A stretch of 64,000 nucleotides of DNA from the NCBI RefSeq assembly GCF_001544135.1, contig NZ_BCPV01000010.1, forward strand, positions 18,185-82,184. The letters run 5' to 3'. Of this stretch, positions 18,599 through 28,440 are shown piece by piece. The first letter of the stretch is position 1. Each line of letters opens with the position of its first letter. This stretch comes from Geobacillus zalihae NBRC 101842. GTDB taxonomy: Bacteria > Bacillota > Bacilli > Bacillales > Anoxybacillaceae. A program made the position numbers and the translations under genes. Below the pieces are notes generated by a model. It was not told where the DNA came from and ran no database searches. It saw nothing but the letters and a program-made list of their open reading frames with translations.

Positions 18599-20314
18599 TC
18601 AGTCTTCCATCGTCGACAAATCGCCGGTCGGCAAGTTGAGCTCCCACGCCTTTAGGACGCGGCGCATGATTTTCCCGCTCCGCGTTTTCGGCAGTTTGTC
18701 GCGGAACTCGATCTCACGCGGCGCGGCATGAGCGGCAAGCCCTTTTTTCACAAATTGGCGGATGTCTTCTTTCAGCTCCTCGGACGGCTCGTACCCTTCG
18801 CGAAGCGCGATGAACGCTTTGATGATTTCCCCGCGCACCGGATCCGGCTTGCCGATGACGCCGGCTTCGGCAACGGCCGGATGCTCGACGAGCTTGCTTT
18901 CGACTTCAAACGGCCCAACGCGCTCGCCGGATGTGTTGATGACATCGTCAACACGGCCTTGGAACCAGAAGTAGCCGTCTTCATCCATGTAGGCCGAATC
19001 GCCGGATACGTACCAGTCGCCGATAAAGTATGATTCATATTTTTGCGGGTTGTTCCAAATCGTTTTCATCATCGACGGCCAGCCTTTTTTGATGGCCAAG
19101 TTGCCCATCCGGTACGGCGGCAAGACGTTTCCTTGGTCATCAATGATCGCCGCCTCAACGCCCGGAATCGGTTTCCCCATCGATCCCGGCTTGATTTCCA
19201 TGCACGGGTAGTTGCAAATGAGATGCCCGCCTGTTTCCGTCATCCACCACGTATCATGGATGCGGCGGCCGAACACTTTCATCCCCCAGCGGATGACTTC
19301 CGGGTTGAGCGGCTCGCCGACGCTCAAAATGTGGCGGAGCGAGCTTAAATCATATTTTTTCACGACTTCATCGCCGGCGCCCATCAGCATGCGGAACGCC
19401 GTCGGCGCGCTGTACCAGACGGTGACGCCGAAATCTTGGATCGTTTGATACCAAGCATCCGGGCTGAAGCGGCCGCCGACGATGACGCTTGACGCTCCGC
19501 ACAGCCACGGGCCGAAGATGCCGTACGACGTCCCGGTCACCCACCCCGGGTCAGCCGTGCACCAGTAAATGTCGTCTTCTTTTAAGTCGAGCACCCATTT
19601 CGCCGTTTGATAGTGCTGAATCATCGCGTTATGGACGTGCAAAACGCCTTTCGGCTTGCCGGTCGAACCGGATGTGTAATGCAAAATCAAGCCGTCTTGG
19701 CGGTCGACCCATTCGATGTCGAAATGCTTGCTTGCCTCATTCATCCGCTTTTTCAAATCGATGTACGGCCCTTCCTCGACAATGCCGTCGCCGACCAAAA
19801 AGACGTACTTCAACTCCGGCAAATCGCCGACCGGCACGCGCGGCAGAAGCTCCGGCGTCGTAATGATCGCCTTCGCCCCGCTGTCTTCAAGACGGTCGCG
19901 CACCGCTCCTTCCATGAACGCCTCAAACAACGGCCCGACGATGGCGCCGGTTTTAATGATCCCAAGCACCGCAAAGTACAGTTCCGGAGAACGCGGCATG
20001 AACACGAACACACGGTCGCCCTTCTGAATGTCCGCCGCCTGTTTTAAGACGTTCGCCACCTTATTGGACATCTCTTTCATTTCTTTGAACGTATATTTCT
20101 CGTTCCGCACCGCGTCGCGGTAATAGAGCGCCACTTTATTTTTACGGAACGACTCAGCATGGCGGTCGATCGCCTCATACGCCATGTTGACTCGGCCCGT
20201 TTCATGCCAAGAAAACTCTTTCTCCACTTCCGACCATTGAAACTGTTTATATGTTTCTTCGTAGTTTTTCAAATTGTAGTCCCCTTGTATGACAGGAAGC
20301 CGTTCTGTGTTCAT
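18599..20314 (-). CDS. acsA: Acetyl-CoA synthetase AcsA
   Basis: It converts acetate, ATP and CoA to acetyl-CoA, for growth on acetate and for scavenging overflow acetate. The 571-residue protein matches B. subtilis AcsA closely. It shows the P-loop HYTSGSTGKPKG, WWMTETG and the C-terminal PKTRSGKIMRR, whose lysine (about 548) is the site AcuA acetylates in B. subtilis. The start at 20314 has a GGGGGATCGGAG site. The gene is divergent from acuABC and has a cre site over its transcription start. Confidence 0.97.
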   Translation of the reverse strand: MNTERLPVIQGDYNLKNYEETYKQFQWSEVEKEFSWHETGRVNMAYEAIDRHAESFRKNKVALYYRDAVRNEKYTFKEMKEMSNKVANVLKQAADIQKGDRVFVFMPRSPELYFAVLGIIKTGAIVGPLFEAFMEGAVRDRLEDSGAKAIITTPELLPRVPVGDLPELKYVFLVGDGIVEEGPYIDLKKRMNEASKHFDIEWVDRQDGLILHYTSGSTGKPKGVLHVHNAMIQHYQTAKWVLDLKEDDIYWCTADPGWVTGTSYGIFGPWLCGASSVIVGGRFSPDAWYQTIQDFGVTVWYSAPTAFRMLMGAGDEVVKKYDLSSLRHILSVGEPLNPEVIRWGMKVFGRRIHDTWWMTETGGHLICNYPCMEIKPGSMGKPIPGVEAAIIDDQGNVLPPYRMGNLAIKKGWPSMMKTIWNNPQKYESYFIGDWYVSGDSAYMDEDGYFWFQGRVDDVINTSGERVGPFEVESKLVEHPAVAEAGVIGKPDPVRGEIIKAFIALREGYEPSEELKEDIRQFVKKGLAAHAAPREIEFRDKLPKTRSGKIMRRVLKAWELNLPTGDLSTMED

Positions 20315-20329
20315 TCTCCGATCCCCCTT

Positions 20330-20344
20330 ATGTAAGTGATTACA
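20330..20344 (-). promoter_or_regulatory. Catabolite-responsive element (CcpA site) of acsA
   Basis: ATGTAAGTGATTACA is a near-palindrome that fits the cre consensus WTGNAARCGNWWWCA at every position except the central C. It overlaps the predicted acsA start of transcription, a repressing position. CcpA itself is encoded 3 kb away. Confidence 0.7.
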
Positions 20345-20349
20345 TTTCT

Positions 20350-20378
20350 ATTATAGTCGATTGAAAACCATTTCTCAA
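20350..20378 (-). promoter_or_regulatory. SigA promoter of acsA
   Basis: On the minus strand, TTGAGA (20373-20378), a 17-base spacer and a perfect TATAAT (20350-20355). Confidence 0.85.
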
Positions 20379-20488
20379 TTTTTAAAATATTCCTCGTCCC
20401 CACTTTTTTGAAATTTTTTTGAACCGCACCAGCCGGCGCCGTTTTTATGTATAATGGAAGCAGAACGACCAATTCAGGTGGTGGACGA

Positions 20489-21121
20489 ATGGAACATAAA
20501 AAAACGTATAACGCCAAAGAGCTGAAAACCCCGAAAGGAACGCTCCTCATCGAAGGGCCGGTGACGCCGGAAGCGTTGGCCAGCTATGAATTCCACCATG
20601 ACCTCACTTCCTTCCGCCCGCCTGCCAAACAGCACAAAGCGTTGATCGAAATCGCCAAGCTGCCGGAAGGGCGGATCATCATCGCCCGCCGCGGCGAGGT
20701 GATTGTCGGGTATGTGACGTTTTTGTATCCTGATCCTCTCGAACGTTGGTCGGAAGGGAACATGGAAAATTTGCTCGAGCTTGGCGCCATTGAAGTCATT
20801 CCGGAGTTCCGCGGGTTTGGCGTCGGAAAAAATTTATTGATCGTCTCGATGATGGACGACGCCATGGAAGACTATATCATCATTACAACGGAGTATTATT
20901 GGCATTGGGATCTAAAAGGCACGGGGCTGAACGTATGGGAGTACCGAAAAGTGATGGAGAAAATGATGAACGCCGGCGGGCTCGTCTGGTATGCGACCGA
21001 CGACCCGGAAATTTGCTCCCATCCGGCGAACTGCCTCATGGTCCGCATTGGCAAACGGGTCGACGCCGAATCGATTCAACGGTTCGACCGGCTTCGGTTT
21101 ATGAACCGCTATATGTACTAG
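20489..21121 (+). CDS. acuA: Protein acetyltransferase AcuA (AcsA lysine acetylase)
   Basis: A GNAT-fold enzyme of 210 residues that acetylates and so inactivates AcsA. The acetyl-CoA loop is visible as PEFRGFGVGKNL near residue 110-121. The ATG at 20489 is preceded by an AGGTGG site; an earlier frame start at 20447 lies within the promoter region, where TATAAT is seen at 20450-20455. It is the first gene of acuABC and divergent from its target acsA. Confidence 0.93.
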   Translation: MEHKKTYNAKELKTPKGTLLIEGPVTPEALASYEFHHDLTSFRPPAKQHKALIEIAKLPEGRIIIARRGEVIVGYVTFLYPDPLERWSEGNMENLLELGAIEVIPEFRGFGVGKNLLIVSMMDDAMEDYIIITTEYYWHWDLKGTGLNVWEYRKVMEKMMNAGGLVWYATDDPEICSHPANCLMVRIGKRVDAESIQRFDRLRFMNRYMY

Positions 21122-21213
21122 CTGAAATTCTCAGCTGTCCGGACGTTTGCGCCCGCCTTGCCGGTTGCGGGCGGCGCGCATGAAATGCCACGCACAAAGG
21201 GGAGAGGAGAACG

Positions 21214-21858
21214 ATGCTTGTCGAACAAGTGATGAAAGCACCGGTTATCACGCTTCGCGCCACCAATACAATCGCCGAAGCGCTGCAGCTGCTCAGACAT
21301 CACCGCATCCGCCATCTGCCGGTCGTCGACGAGGAAGGACGTCTTCTGGGGCTTGTGACGAGCCAAGATTTGCGCGACGCGAGCCCGTCCATTTTCCATC
21401 TTCATGAACATCTTGAAGACTTGCAAAAACCGGTCAGCACGATGATGAAAACCGACCTCATCGTCGGCCATCCGCTCGATTTCGTCGAGGAGGTGGCGGC
21501 GCTCTTTTACGAACACCGAATCGGCTGTCTGCCGATCGTCAATCACGGGAAACTCGTCGGCATCATCACGCAAACGGATTTGCTCCGCACGTTCATTGAA
21601 TTGACCGGCGTTCACCAGCCGGGGTCGCAAATCGAGATCAAAGTGCCGAACGAAACCGGCATGTTAAGCAAAGCGGCGGCCATCATCAGCGAGCGCCATG
21701 TGAACATCGCCAGCGTCTTGGTGTATCCAGCTCCGGATCCGAATGAGAAAATTTTAGTTTTCCGCGTGCAGACGATGAATCCGCTTCCATTGATCCGCGA
21801 TTTGCAAAACGCCGGCTATCGCGTGCTATGGCCGAACTTGCCGGGGGTTACGTCATGA
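21214..21858 (+). CDS. acuB: Acetoin/AcsA operon protein AcuB (CBS pair plus ACT domain)
   Basis: A 214-residue protein with two CBS repeats (about 1-60 and 75-130), which usually bind adenine nucleotides, and a C-terminal ACT-like domain starting near VPNETGML (about 145). The ATG follows GGGGAGAGGAGAACG. Its exact role in the AcuA/AcuC system is not known; the domains suggest it senses a ligand. Its stop overlaps the acuC start by four bases (ATGA), so the two are translationally coupled. Confidence 0.92.
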   Translation: MLVEQVMKAPVITLRATNTIAEALQLLRHHRIRHLPVVDEEGRLLGLVTSQDLRDASPSIFHLHEHLEDLQKPVSTMMKTDLIVGHPLDFVEEVAALFYEHRIGCLPIVNHGKLVGIITQTDLLRTFIELTGVHQPGSQIEIKVPNETGMLSKAAAIISERHVNIASVLVYPAPDPNEKILVFRVQTMNPLPLIRDLQNAGYRVLWPNLPGVTS

Positions 21859-23024
21859 GCCGAAACTGCGCATTCGTCTATAGCGAGCAATTTCTTCAGT
21901 ACAAATTTCATGACGACCATCCGTTCAACCAGCTGCGGGTCAAAATGACATACGACTTGCTTTGCACGCTCGGCGCGCTCGAAGACCGCCAGATCGTCGC
22001 CCCGCGCATGGCGACCGATGACGAGCTGGCGCTCATTCACGACCGCTCCTACATCGAGGCGGTGAAAGCGGCCGGGCGCGGCGAGCTGTCGGAAGCGGCG
22101 GCGCAAAACTACGGCCTTGGCACCGAGGATACGCCGATTTTCCCAAACATGCACGAAGCGAGCGCTCTTTTGGTCGGCAGCACCCTCACCGCCGTCGACG
22201 CGGTTCTTTCCGGAGCGGCCGAGCATGCGCTCAACCTTGGCGGCGGTCTGCACCACGGCTTCCGCGGCAAAGCATCCGGCTTTTGCGTCTACAACGACAG
22301 CGCGGTCGCCATTCAATACATCAGGGAGAAATACGGACTGCGCGTGTTGTACGTCGACACCGACGCCCACCACGGCGACGGGGTGCAATGGGCGTTTTAC
22401 GACGATCCGAACGTTTGCACGTTTTCCATTCATGAAACGGGGCGCTATTTGTTCCCAGGGACCGGAAATGTCAACGAGCGCGGCTTAGGCGCGGGCTACG
22501 GCTATTCGTTCAACATTCCCGTTGATGCGTTCACGGAAGACGAATCATGGATCGCCGCCTATACGACCGCGCTTCGGGAAATCGCCGACTTTTTCCGCCC
22601 GGACGTCATCGTGACGCAAAACGGCGTCGACGCCCACTATTACGATCCGCTCACCCATTTGTCGGTGACGATGAAAACGTACCGCGCCATTCCGAAACTC
22701 GCGCACGAAATCGCGCATGAATATTGCGGCGGACGCTGGATCGCCGTCGGCGGCGGCGGCTATGACATCTGGCGCGTCGTGCCGCGGGCATGGGCGCTCC
22801 TTTGGCTCGAGATGACGGGACAAGCCGATGTGTCCGGCCCGCTGCCGGATGAGTGGCGCGAACGTTGGCAACCGCTTTCACCCGTCGCGCTTCCGCTTGA
22901 GTGGGACGACCCGGATGACTTGTATCCCCCGATCCCGCGCAAGGCGGAGATCAGCGAAAAAAATGCGCAAACGGTGGAAAAGGCGTTGTATTTCATTCGC
23001 AGTCAACGCCGGGCGGGGACTTGA
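21855..23024 (+). CDS. acuC: Protein deacetylase AcuC (class I HDAC-like)
   Basis: It removes the acetyl group that AcuA places on AcsA and so reactivates it. The 389-residue enzyme has the histone-deacetylase motifs: [16 protein letters not shown], the zinc-binding DTDAHHGDG and [12 protein letters not shown]. The start ATG at 21855 overlaps the acuB stop. B. subtilis has the motPS stator genes near this spot; none are present here. Confidence 0.95.
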   Translation: MSRNCAFVYSEQFLQYKFHDDHPFNQLRVKMTYDLLCTLGALEDRQIVAPRMATDDELALIHDRSYIEAVKAAGRGELSEAAAQNYGLGTEDTPIFPNMHEASALLVGSTLTAVDAVLSGAAEHALNLGGGLHHGFRGKASGFCVYNDSAVAIQYIREKYGLRVLYVDTDAHHGDGVQWAFYDDPNVCTFSIHETGRYLFPGTGNVNERGLGAGYGYSFNIPVDAFTEDESWIAAYTTALREIADFFRPDVIVTQNGVDAHYYDPLTHLSVTMKTYRAIPKLAHEIAHEYCGGRWIAVGGGGYDIWRVVPRAWALLWLEMTGQADVSGPLPDEWRERWQPLSPVALPLEWDDPDDLYPPIPRKAEISEKNAQTVEKALYFIRSQRRAGT

Positions 23025-23156
23025 TTTTTTTTCATTTAAAGAAAACAATGGATTTCTACGTCCTGTTTTCCTAGTCAACTTCCGTTTTCACCGAAAAACG
23101 GGCCGACTGCAAGGCGATTGCAGCTGTCAAAAAAGAAATGGAGCAAAGCAAGCAAG

Positions 23157-23187
23157 AAGCTGGCCCCCGTGTTGAGGCCAGCTTTTT
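23157..23187. terminator. Terminator between converging acuC and ccpA
   Basis: A nine-base stem AAGCTGGCC/GGCCAGCTT with a ten-base loop is followed by a T run on the plus strand that ends exactly at the ccpA stop. On the minus strand the tail is weaker. The 130 bases before it (23025-23156) hold no gene. Confidence 0.88.
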
Positions 23188-24180
23188 TCATTTCGTCGAC
23201 TCCCGCACTTCAAGCCGGTGCGGCAAGACAACGATATGGTGGTCCACTGGCTCTTTGTTCATATACTTCGTCAAGAGCCGCATCGCCACCGCCCCGATGT
23301 CGTACATCGGCTGCACGACGGTCGTCAGCCGCGGCCGCACCATCGTCGCCAATCGCGTGTTGTCAAAACCGACGACTTCCAGTTCATCCGGCACGCGCAC
23401 CCCGTGGTCTTGGGCGCTGTGGATGATGCCGAGCGCCATTTCGTCCGTGCCAGCAAACACCGCCGTCGGCCGTTCGGCAAGCTCTGTGATTTTCTCATAC
23501 GCCTCCAAGCCGGAGTCGTACGAGTTGTCGCCCTCAATGACGAGCTCTTCCTCATACGGCGCGCCGTGTTCTTCAAGCGCGCGTCGGTACCCCGCCAACT
23601 TCCGCTGGTTGATCGGGTCATCGGTCGGACCGGTCACATAGACAATGCGGCGGTTTCCTTTTTCCAGCAAATACGTCACGGCTTCAAACGCCGCCTGCTC
23701 ATAGTCGATGTTGACCGAGGGAATCTCGTTCGGTCCCATCGTCGCCGCAAGCACGATCGGCACCGACGACTTTTGAAATTCGGCGACGTGCTCATCGGTG
23801 ATCGTCCCGCCCATAAACAACAGGCCGTCCACTTGCTTGGCGAGCATCGTGTTGAGCAAATGCAGCTCTTTTTCTTTGTTTTGGTCGGAGTTGCTCAAAA
23901 TGATGTTGTACTTGTACATCGTGGCGATGTCCTCAATGCCGCGCGCCAGTTCGGCGAAGAAAATGCTCGAAATATCCGGGATGATCACTCCGACCGTCGT
24001 CGTTTTTTTGCTGGCGAGCCCCCGCGCCACGGCGTTCGGGCGGTAGCCGAGCCGTTCGATGGCCTCAAGCACTTTTTTCCTCGTCGACGGTTTGACGTTC
24101 GGGTTGCCATTGACGACGCGCGAGACGGTCGCCATCGAGACGTTCGCCTCCCGCGCCACATCATAAATCGTTACCGTCAT
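23188..24180 (-). CDS. ccpA: Catabolite control protein A
   Basis: A LacI-family global regulator of carbon catabolite repression and activation, working with HPr-Ser46-P. The 330-residue protein has the N-terminal helix-turn-helix and hinge ([19 protein letters not shown], about 3-21) and a periplasmic-binding-protein-like core. The site AAAAGGAGTGAAACAAC precedes the start. It sits alone between terminators, next to the acu genes and aroA as in B. subtilis. The cre site at acsA is a likely nearby target. Confidence 0.97.
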   Translation of the reverse strand: MTVTIYDVAREANVSMATVSRVVNGNPNVKPSTRKKVLEAIERLGYRPNAVARGLASKKTTTVGVIIPDISSIFFAELARGIEDIATMYKYNIILSNSDQNKEKELHLLNTMLAKQVDGLLFMGGTITDEHVAEFQKSSVPIVLAATMGPNEIPSVNIDYEQAAFEAVTYLLEKGNRRIVYVTGPTDDPINQRKLAGYRRALEEHGAPYEEELVIEGDNSYDSGLEAYEKITELAERPTAVFAGTDEMALGIIHSAQDHGVRVPDELEVVGFDNTRLATMVRPRLTTVVQPMYDIGAVAMRLLTKYMNKEPVDHHIVVLPHRLEVRESTK

Positions 24181-24253
24181 GTTGTTTCACTCCTTTTCGC
24201 TCGATCCGATAACCGGTCAAATTCCGAATGTATGTACAACTATCATACGATAC

Positions 24254-24282
24254 ATTATCGCCAACTCGCAACGAAATCGCAA
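24254..24282 (-). promoter_or_regulatory. Probable ccpA promoter
   Basis: TTGCGA (24277-24282), 17 bases, GATAAT (24254-24259) on the minus strand. Each box departs slightly from consensus. Confidence 0.55.
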
Positions 24283-24346
24283 CCATTTTGCCGGTTTGTT
24301 CACAAACCGTTCACGGGTAGTTTGCCCCAACACTCGCCATCTCATC

Positions 24347-24378
24347 AAAAAATCCCCTCGGGCAACAACCGAGGGGAT
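24347..24378 (-). terminator. Terminator of aroA
   Basis: A perfect ten-base stem ATCCCCTCGG/CCGAGGGGAT with a seven-base loop, then TTTTTT on the minus strand, immediately after the aroA stop. Confidence 0.93.
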
Positions 24379-24382
24379 CGTC

Positions 24383-25465
24383 TTACGCCTGAACAAACTG
24401 ACGTTGGAACGCGCGCACTTCTTCCATAAACTCGTTGAATTGGGCGATGTCCATTTGCTGGGCGGAATCGGACAAGGCGACGGCCGGGTCCGGATGCACT
24501 TCGGCCATGACGCCGTCGGCGCCGATCGCCAAGGCCGCTTTGGCGCACGGGATGAGCAGATCGCGCCGCCCCGTTGAGTGGGTGACATCGACGAACACCG
24601 GCAAGTGCGTTTCTTTCTTCAAAATCGGCACAGCCGAAATGTCGAGCGTGTTGCGCGTCGCCCGCTCGTACGTGCGGATGCCGCGCTCGCACAAAATGAT
24701 CTGCCCGTTTCCTTGCGACATGATGTACTCAGCGGCGTTGATGAATTCTTCGATCGTCGCCGCCAAGCCGCGCTTCAGCAAAATCGGCTTGTTCACTTGG
24801 CCGGCTGCCTTAAGCAGCTCAAAGTTTTGCATGTTGCGCGCGCCGATTTGGATGACGTCAATATAGTCCAAGGCGATTTCAATGTCCGCCGGGGTGACGA
24901 TTTCACTGATGACCGCCAAATCAAACTCATCGGCGATCCGTTTCAAAATTTTCAGCCCTTCCACGCCGAGCCCTTGGAAATCGTACGGCGACGTGCGCGG
25001 TTTGTAAGCGCCGCCGCGCAGCAGCTTGATCCCTTGTTTTTTCACGGCCTCCGCCACCGCAGCGACTTGTTCATAGCTTTCCACAGCGCACGGGCCCATG
25101 ACGAAATATTGATTGCCGTCGCCGATTCGCTCGCCTTTCACTTCAACAATCGTGTTTTCCGGATGCTTTTTCCGCGAGACAAGGAGCGCCTTGCGGTGAT
25201 CGTCTTCCTGCAGCTCGAGCGCTGCTTTAAAAATTTCCTTGAAAATGTGCTGCAGCGTCGATGTTTCAAACGGCCCATCGTTATGCTCGGAAATGAGATC
25301 CAACATTTTCCGTTCGCGCACCGGGTCGTAGCGGTGCGTCCCTTGCGCTTCTTTAATTTTTCCGATCTCCTGAACGAGCCGCCCCCGTTCATTGATCAGT
25401 TTCAACAGCTGCAAGTTGATCTCATCGACTCGCGCCCGCAGTTCGTCTAATCTCTCATTGCTCAT
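24383..25465 (-). CDS. aroA: Bifunctional DAHP synthase / chorismate mutase
   Basis: It condenses PEP and erythrose 4-phosphate in the first shikimate step. The N-terminal AroQ-type chorismate mutase domain (about 1-90, with [16 protein letters not shown] and the RERKML helix) both makes prephenate and acts as the feedback-sensing domain. A DAHP synthase domain follows (about 95-360), with [19 protein letters not shown] and the metal ligands in DVTHSTG and MAEVHPDP. I chose the ATG at 25465 because AAGGA stands ten bases upstream; the frame opens earlier. It has 360 residues. Confidence 0.96.
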   Translation of the reverse strand: MSNERLDELRARVDEINLQLLKLINERGRLVQEIGKIKEAQGTHRYDPVRERKMLDLISEHNDGPFETSTLQHIFKEIFKAALELQEDDHRKALLVSRKKHPENTIVEVKGERIGDGNQYFVMGPCAVESYEQVAAVAEAVKKQGIKLLRGGAYKPRTSPYDFQGLGVEGLKILKRIADEFDLAVISEIVTPADIEIALDYIDVIQIGARNMQNFELLKAAGQVNKPILLKRGLAATIEEFINAAEYIMSQGNGQIILCERGIRTYERATRNTLDISAVPILKKETHLPVFVDVTHSTGRRDLLIPCAKAALAIGADGVMAEVHPDPAVALSDSAQQMDIAQFNEFMEEVRAFQRQFVQA

Positions 25466-25564
25466 GCTTTTCTCATCCTTTCGCCAAGTGTCGTGCATTG
25501 TTTTCGCCGCTTGCCGGCAAGCGGTGCCCCCGTCTTGGAGAGCGAAGTCGTTTAATTAGTGTTT

Positions 25565-25593
25565 ATTATAATCGATGGAGCTATCGTTGTCAC
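25565..25593 (-). promoter_or_regulatory. SigA promoter of aroA
   Basis: GTGACA (25588-25593), a 17-base spacer and TATAAT (25565-25570) on the minus strand. Confidence 0.75.
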
Positions 25594-25676
25594 GAAAAAA
25601 ATGCTTTTTTGATTAAACGCTTTTAAGCAATAAAGCAAAAAGTGTGCAAAAAACCGCCCGCAATAAAGGCGGACGG

Positions 25677-26006
25677 TCAAGCGCCGACATGCTCCGAGAG
25701 CGCGCCATACGTAATGGCCCAATGGGACGCATGCCAGACGACGCGGCCGTTTTCAAACAGCAGCACTTGCGGCGACTCGTGTTTCACCCCGGTCGTTTCG
25801 GCGATATAGTTGGACAGCGGCCGCGCCTCTTGGACGTACAGACAATATATGGGAAGCTCTGGATGGTCTGCGGCGAACTTCTCGCATTCGCCAAACGCCG
25901 CCTGGCTGATCGGGCAGGTGAGGCTATGCTTGACGAACAAAAAACGCTCCGTTTCCTTCATGACGCGGTCAAACTGTTCGATCGTCTCCAGCTTCTCCAT
26001 TCCCAT
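25677..26006 (-). CDS. ytxJ: Thioredoxin-fold protein YtxJ (bacillithiol-linked)
   Basis: A 109-residue monothiol thioredoxin-like protein with TCPIS in the active-site position, so CxxS rather than CxxC. Family members are proposed to act on bacillithiolated proteins. The ATG at 26006 is eight bases after GGAG, and gives the B. subtilis length; a GTG three codons earlier is less likely. It is the last gene of ytxGHJ and begins five bases after ytxH ends. Confidence 0.88.
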   Translation of the reverse strand: MGMEKLETIEQFDRVMKETERFLFVKHSLTCPISQAAFGECEKFAADHPELPIYCLYVQEARPLSNYIAETTGVKHESPQVLLFENGRVVWHASHWAITYGALSEHVGA

Positions 26007-26011
26007 CTCTC

Positions 26012-26407
26012 TCACTCCGCTTCTTTTCGCGATGTGATGCTTTGCTCGGCGTCATCAAGCGCCGCCTCGGCTTCCTCAAGCAGCTTTTGCAGCGTTTCCC
26101 GGTCGGCTGGCCCGGCGGATGGCGGAATCGGAATCGTCGCCTCCTTGGCTTCCTCTCCATCGTTTTCCCCGCCGGCTGGCGCCGTCGTGGATTTCAACGG
26201 GATGAAGTTGGCGATTTCCTTCGTTTTCTCTTTCGCCGTTTCGATCCATTCCGCAGCCGTATCTTTTACGGGCTCCCATCTGCCTGCATGATTCCACTCC
26301 TCGAGCCATTTCCGCCCTTTTTCGCTCGTCAAAAACAACGCAGCAGCCGCGCCGGCGATGCCGCCGACCAGCGCGCCAAGCAAAAATCCACCGTTATTTT
26401 TCGCCAT
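26012..26407 (-). CDS. ytxH: YtxH-like general stress protein
   Basis: A 131-residue protein with one N-terminal glycine/alanine-rich membrane segment (about 7-25, GALVGGIAGAAAALF), the YtxH signature, then a charged helical and low-complexity tail. The start at 26407 is nine bases after AAAGGAGG. The function is unknown; in B. subtilis the operon is induced by general stress. Confidence 0.87.
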   Translation of the reverse strand: MAKNNGGFLLGALVGGIAGAAAALFLTSEKGRKWLEEWNHAGRWEPVKDTAAEWIETAKEKTKEIANFIPLKSTTAPAGGENDGEEAKEATIPIPPSAGPADRETLQKLLEEAEAALDDAEQSITSRKEAE

Positions 26408-26422
26408 TCGATACACCCTCCT

Positions 26423-26836
26423 TTAACGATTGTTTTTTCTCCATTTTTCCCGTAAATCGAGCAAAACATTTGTCCAGCGCAACGCCTTGCCCCATTTTCC
26501 TTGCCCCAGGCCCGCCCGCGCCGACAAACCGGCAGCCGCCTGCCGAAGCGCGCGGTTGAGCGAACGAATCGTGCCGCCGATCTCTCCGACCGCTTCGATT
26601 GCGCCATTTAGCGTTTCTACTTTTTTTTGCACATCGCTGGCGATGCCGTTGGCCGTATGGAGAAGTTCACGAACTTCTTTCGCCACCGTTTGCACTTGCT
26701 CATCGGCATGGTCGATCGCCGCCGTCAGCCGGCGCAGCGTTTCCTGCAAAACGATGAGCGTCCTGGCTATGTAAACAACAAGCAGCAAAAAAGCAAGCGC
26801 GATGAGCGCCACGCTTCCATACAAAAGCCATTCCAC
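26423..26836 (-). CDS. ytxG: DUF948 membrane-anchored stress protein YtxG
   Basis: I take the GTG at 26836 as start because AAGGAGG lies seven bases upstream and the product then opens directly with its transmembrane helix (about 3-25), as DUF948 proteins do. Earlier in-frame ATGs lie before that site. The remaining sequence of this 137-residue protein is helical and coiled-coil-like. It is the first gene of ytxGHJ and lies downstream of a SigB-type promoter. Confidence 0.87.
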   Translation of the reverse strand: MEWLLYGSVALIALAFLLLVVYIARTLIVLQETLRRLTAAIDHADEQVQTVAKEVRELLHTANGIASDVQKKVETLNGAIEAVGEIGGTIRSLNRALRQAAAGLSARAGLGQGKWGKALRWTNVLLDLREKWRKNNR

Positions 26837-26876
26837 CCGATTCCCTCCTTGCCCATTCGAACGTTTCATTCCCTTT

Positions 26877-26902
26877 GTACCCATCTTTTCCCGCTTTCAA
26901 AC
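26877..26902 (-). promoter_or_regulatory. SigB-type promoter of ytxGHJ
   Basis: On the minus strand, GTTTGA (26897-26902), a 14-base spacer and GGGTAC (26877-26882). The SigB consensus is GTTTAA and GGGTAT with 12-14 bases. B. subtilis ytxGHJ is SigB-dependent, which supports the reading. Confidence 0.72.
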
Positions 26903-26938
26903 TTCGACATAGAAAAGACGGCTTCCTTTTTGAAACAG

Positions 26939-26970
26939 GAAAAAACGGGCCATCTTCATCACAGCCCGTT
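26939..26970 (-). terminator. Terminator of murC
   Basis: A seven-base stem AACGGGC/GCCCGTT with a 13-base loop is followed by a T run on the minus strand, 12 bases after the murC stop. Confidence 0.85.
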
Positions 26971-26982
26971 CCCTGTCGGCCG

Positions 26983-28287
26983 TCAGGCGGAAAGAACGGC
27001 CCGTTCGTACGCTTGTTGAAACTTTTGAATGTCGCCGGCGCCCATGAACACCAACACCGCGTCTTGATGCTGCTTCAACACGGCTACGTTTTGTTCCTCA
27101 AGCAGCTGGGAACGCGGAATTTGCGCCTGCAAATCACGGATCGTCAGCTTGCCCTCATGTTCGCGCGCCGAGCCGAAAATGTCGCACAAATACACGTGGT
27201 CCGCTTGCAGCAAACTTTCGGCAAACTCGCGCAAAAACGTCTGCGTCCGCGTATACGTATGCGGCTGAAAAATCGCCACCACTTCGCGCCCCGGATATTT
27301 TTGCCTTGCCGCCTCCAATGTCGCCGTAATTTCGCGTGGATGATGCGCGTAATCATCGATCAGCACTTGGCGCCCGACCGTTTTTTCACTGAAGCGGCGC
27401 TTCACGCCTTGGAACGTTTGCAGCCGCTTGGCGATCGTGCCCGCATCCACCCCTTCGTAGTGGCAGAGGGCGATCACGGCGAGAGCATTCAATACGTTAT
27501 GAGTGCCGAAGCGCGGAATGGCAAACGAAGCGAAAAATGTGTTGCGCACGAACACATCAAACGCCATCCCTTCCGTCGTCTTGACGATATTGCGCGCCTG
27601 AAAATCGTTTTCTTCGCCGAATCCATAAAACAAAATCGGCACTTTCGCCTGAATGTTCGGCAAATACGGATCATCCCCGCAGGCGACGATCGCTTTTTTC
27701 ACTTGATTCGCCATTTGCTGGAAAGCGGAAAACACATCGTCGACATTGGCAAAATAATCCGGGTGATCAAAGTCAATATTTGTCATGATCGCATAATCTG
27801 GAAAGTAGGAAAGGAAGTGCCGGCGGTATTCGCACGCTTCAAACACAAAGTATTTGCTCCCTGGCTCTCCTTTTCCCGTGCCGTCTCCGATCAAATAGGA
27901 CGTTGGATGGGCTCCTTGCATCACATGGGCAAGCAACCCCGTCGTCGTCGTCTTTCCATGCGAACCGGTCACCGCGATGCTCGTAAACTTGCCTGCCAGC
28001 TGGCCTAAAAAGCGATGGTAACGAATGACAGGCACACCAAGCTGACGGGCCGCCTCGATTTCCTCATGCGTATCCGGAAATGCGTTGCCGGCAATGACCG
28101 TATAACCTGGACGAATATTGTCTTTCGAAAAAGGCAGCACCGGGATTCCCCGCTCTTCAAGCGCCTTTTGCGTGAAAAACCATTTCTCTACATCCGACCC
28201 TTGCACCGTATAGCCAAGGTCATGAAGCACTTGCGCGAGCGCGCTCATCCCCGTGCCTTTAATGCCTACAAAATGGTAAGCTGTCAT
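26983..28287 (-). CDS. murC: UDP-N-acetylmuramate--L-alanine ligase
   Basis: It adds L-alanine to UDP-MurNAc, the first peptide step of peptidoglycan precursors, in the cytoplasm. The 434-residue Mur ligase shows the N-terminal [11 protein letters not shown] fold, the ATP loop GSHGKTTTT near 107 and the C-terminal YAHHPREI motif near 305. The start at 28287 has GGAGGGCTTAACG upstream; the open frame begins 17 codons earlier without a site. It follows sftA, as in B. subtilis. Confidence 0.96.
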   Translation of the reverse strand: MTAYHFVGIKGTGMSALAQVLHDLGYTVQGSDVEKWFFTQKALEERGIPVLPFSKDNIRPGYTVIAGNAFPDTHEEIEAARQLGVPVIRYHRFLGQLAGKFTSIAVTGSHGKTTTTGLLAHVMQGAHPTSYLIGDGTGKGEPGSKYFVFEACEYRRHFLSYFPDYAIMTNIDFDHPDYFANVDDVFSAFQQMANQVKKAIVACGDDPYLPNIQAKVPILFYGFGEENDFQARNIVKTTEGMAFDVFVRNTFFASFAIPRFGTHNVLNALAVIALCHYEGVDAGTIAKRLQTFQGVKRRFSEKTVGRQVLIDDYAHHPREITATLEAARQKYPGREVVAIFQPHTYTRTQTFLREFAESLLQADHVYLCDIFGSAREHEGKLTIRDLQAQIPRSQLLEEQNVAVLKQHQDAVLVFMGAGDIQKFQQAYERAVLSA

Positions 28288-28440
28288 CGTTAAGCCCTCC
28301 AACCATCGTCTCTCTGTAAGACAGTATATGATATCCATCTCGTTTTGCCATTTCTCTCATTGCGGTGCACCATTCATTTCCCCATTATAGCACGCAAGGA
28401 GGCAAAACACTACCGCCCGCCCAAAGGAGGCCGCCCGCCC

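Noticed and set aside
28409..28440. GGGCGGGCGG direct repeats after sftA as a terminator
   Set aside because: The repeats are direct, not inverted, and cannot form a simple stem; no T run is present.
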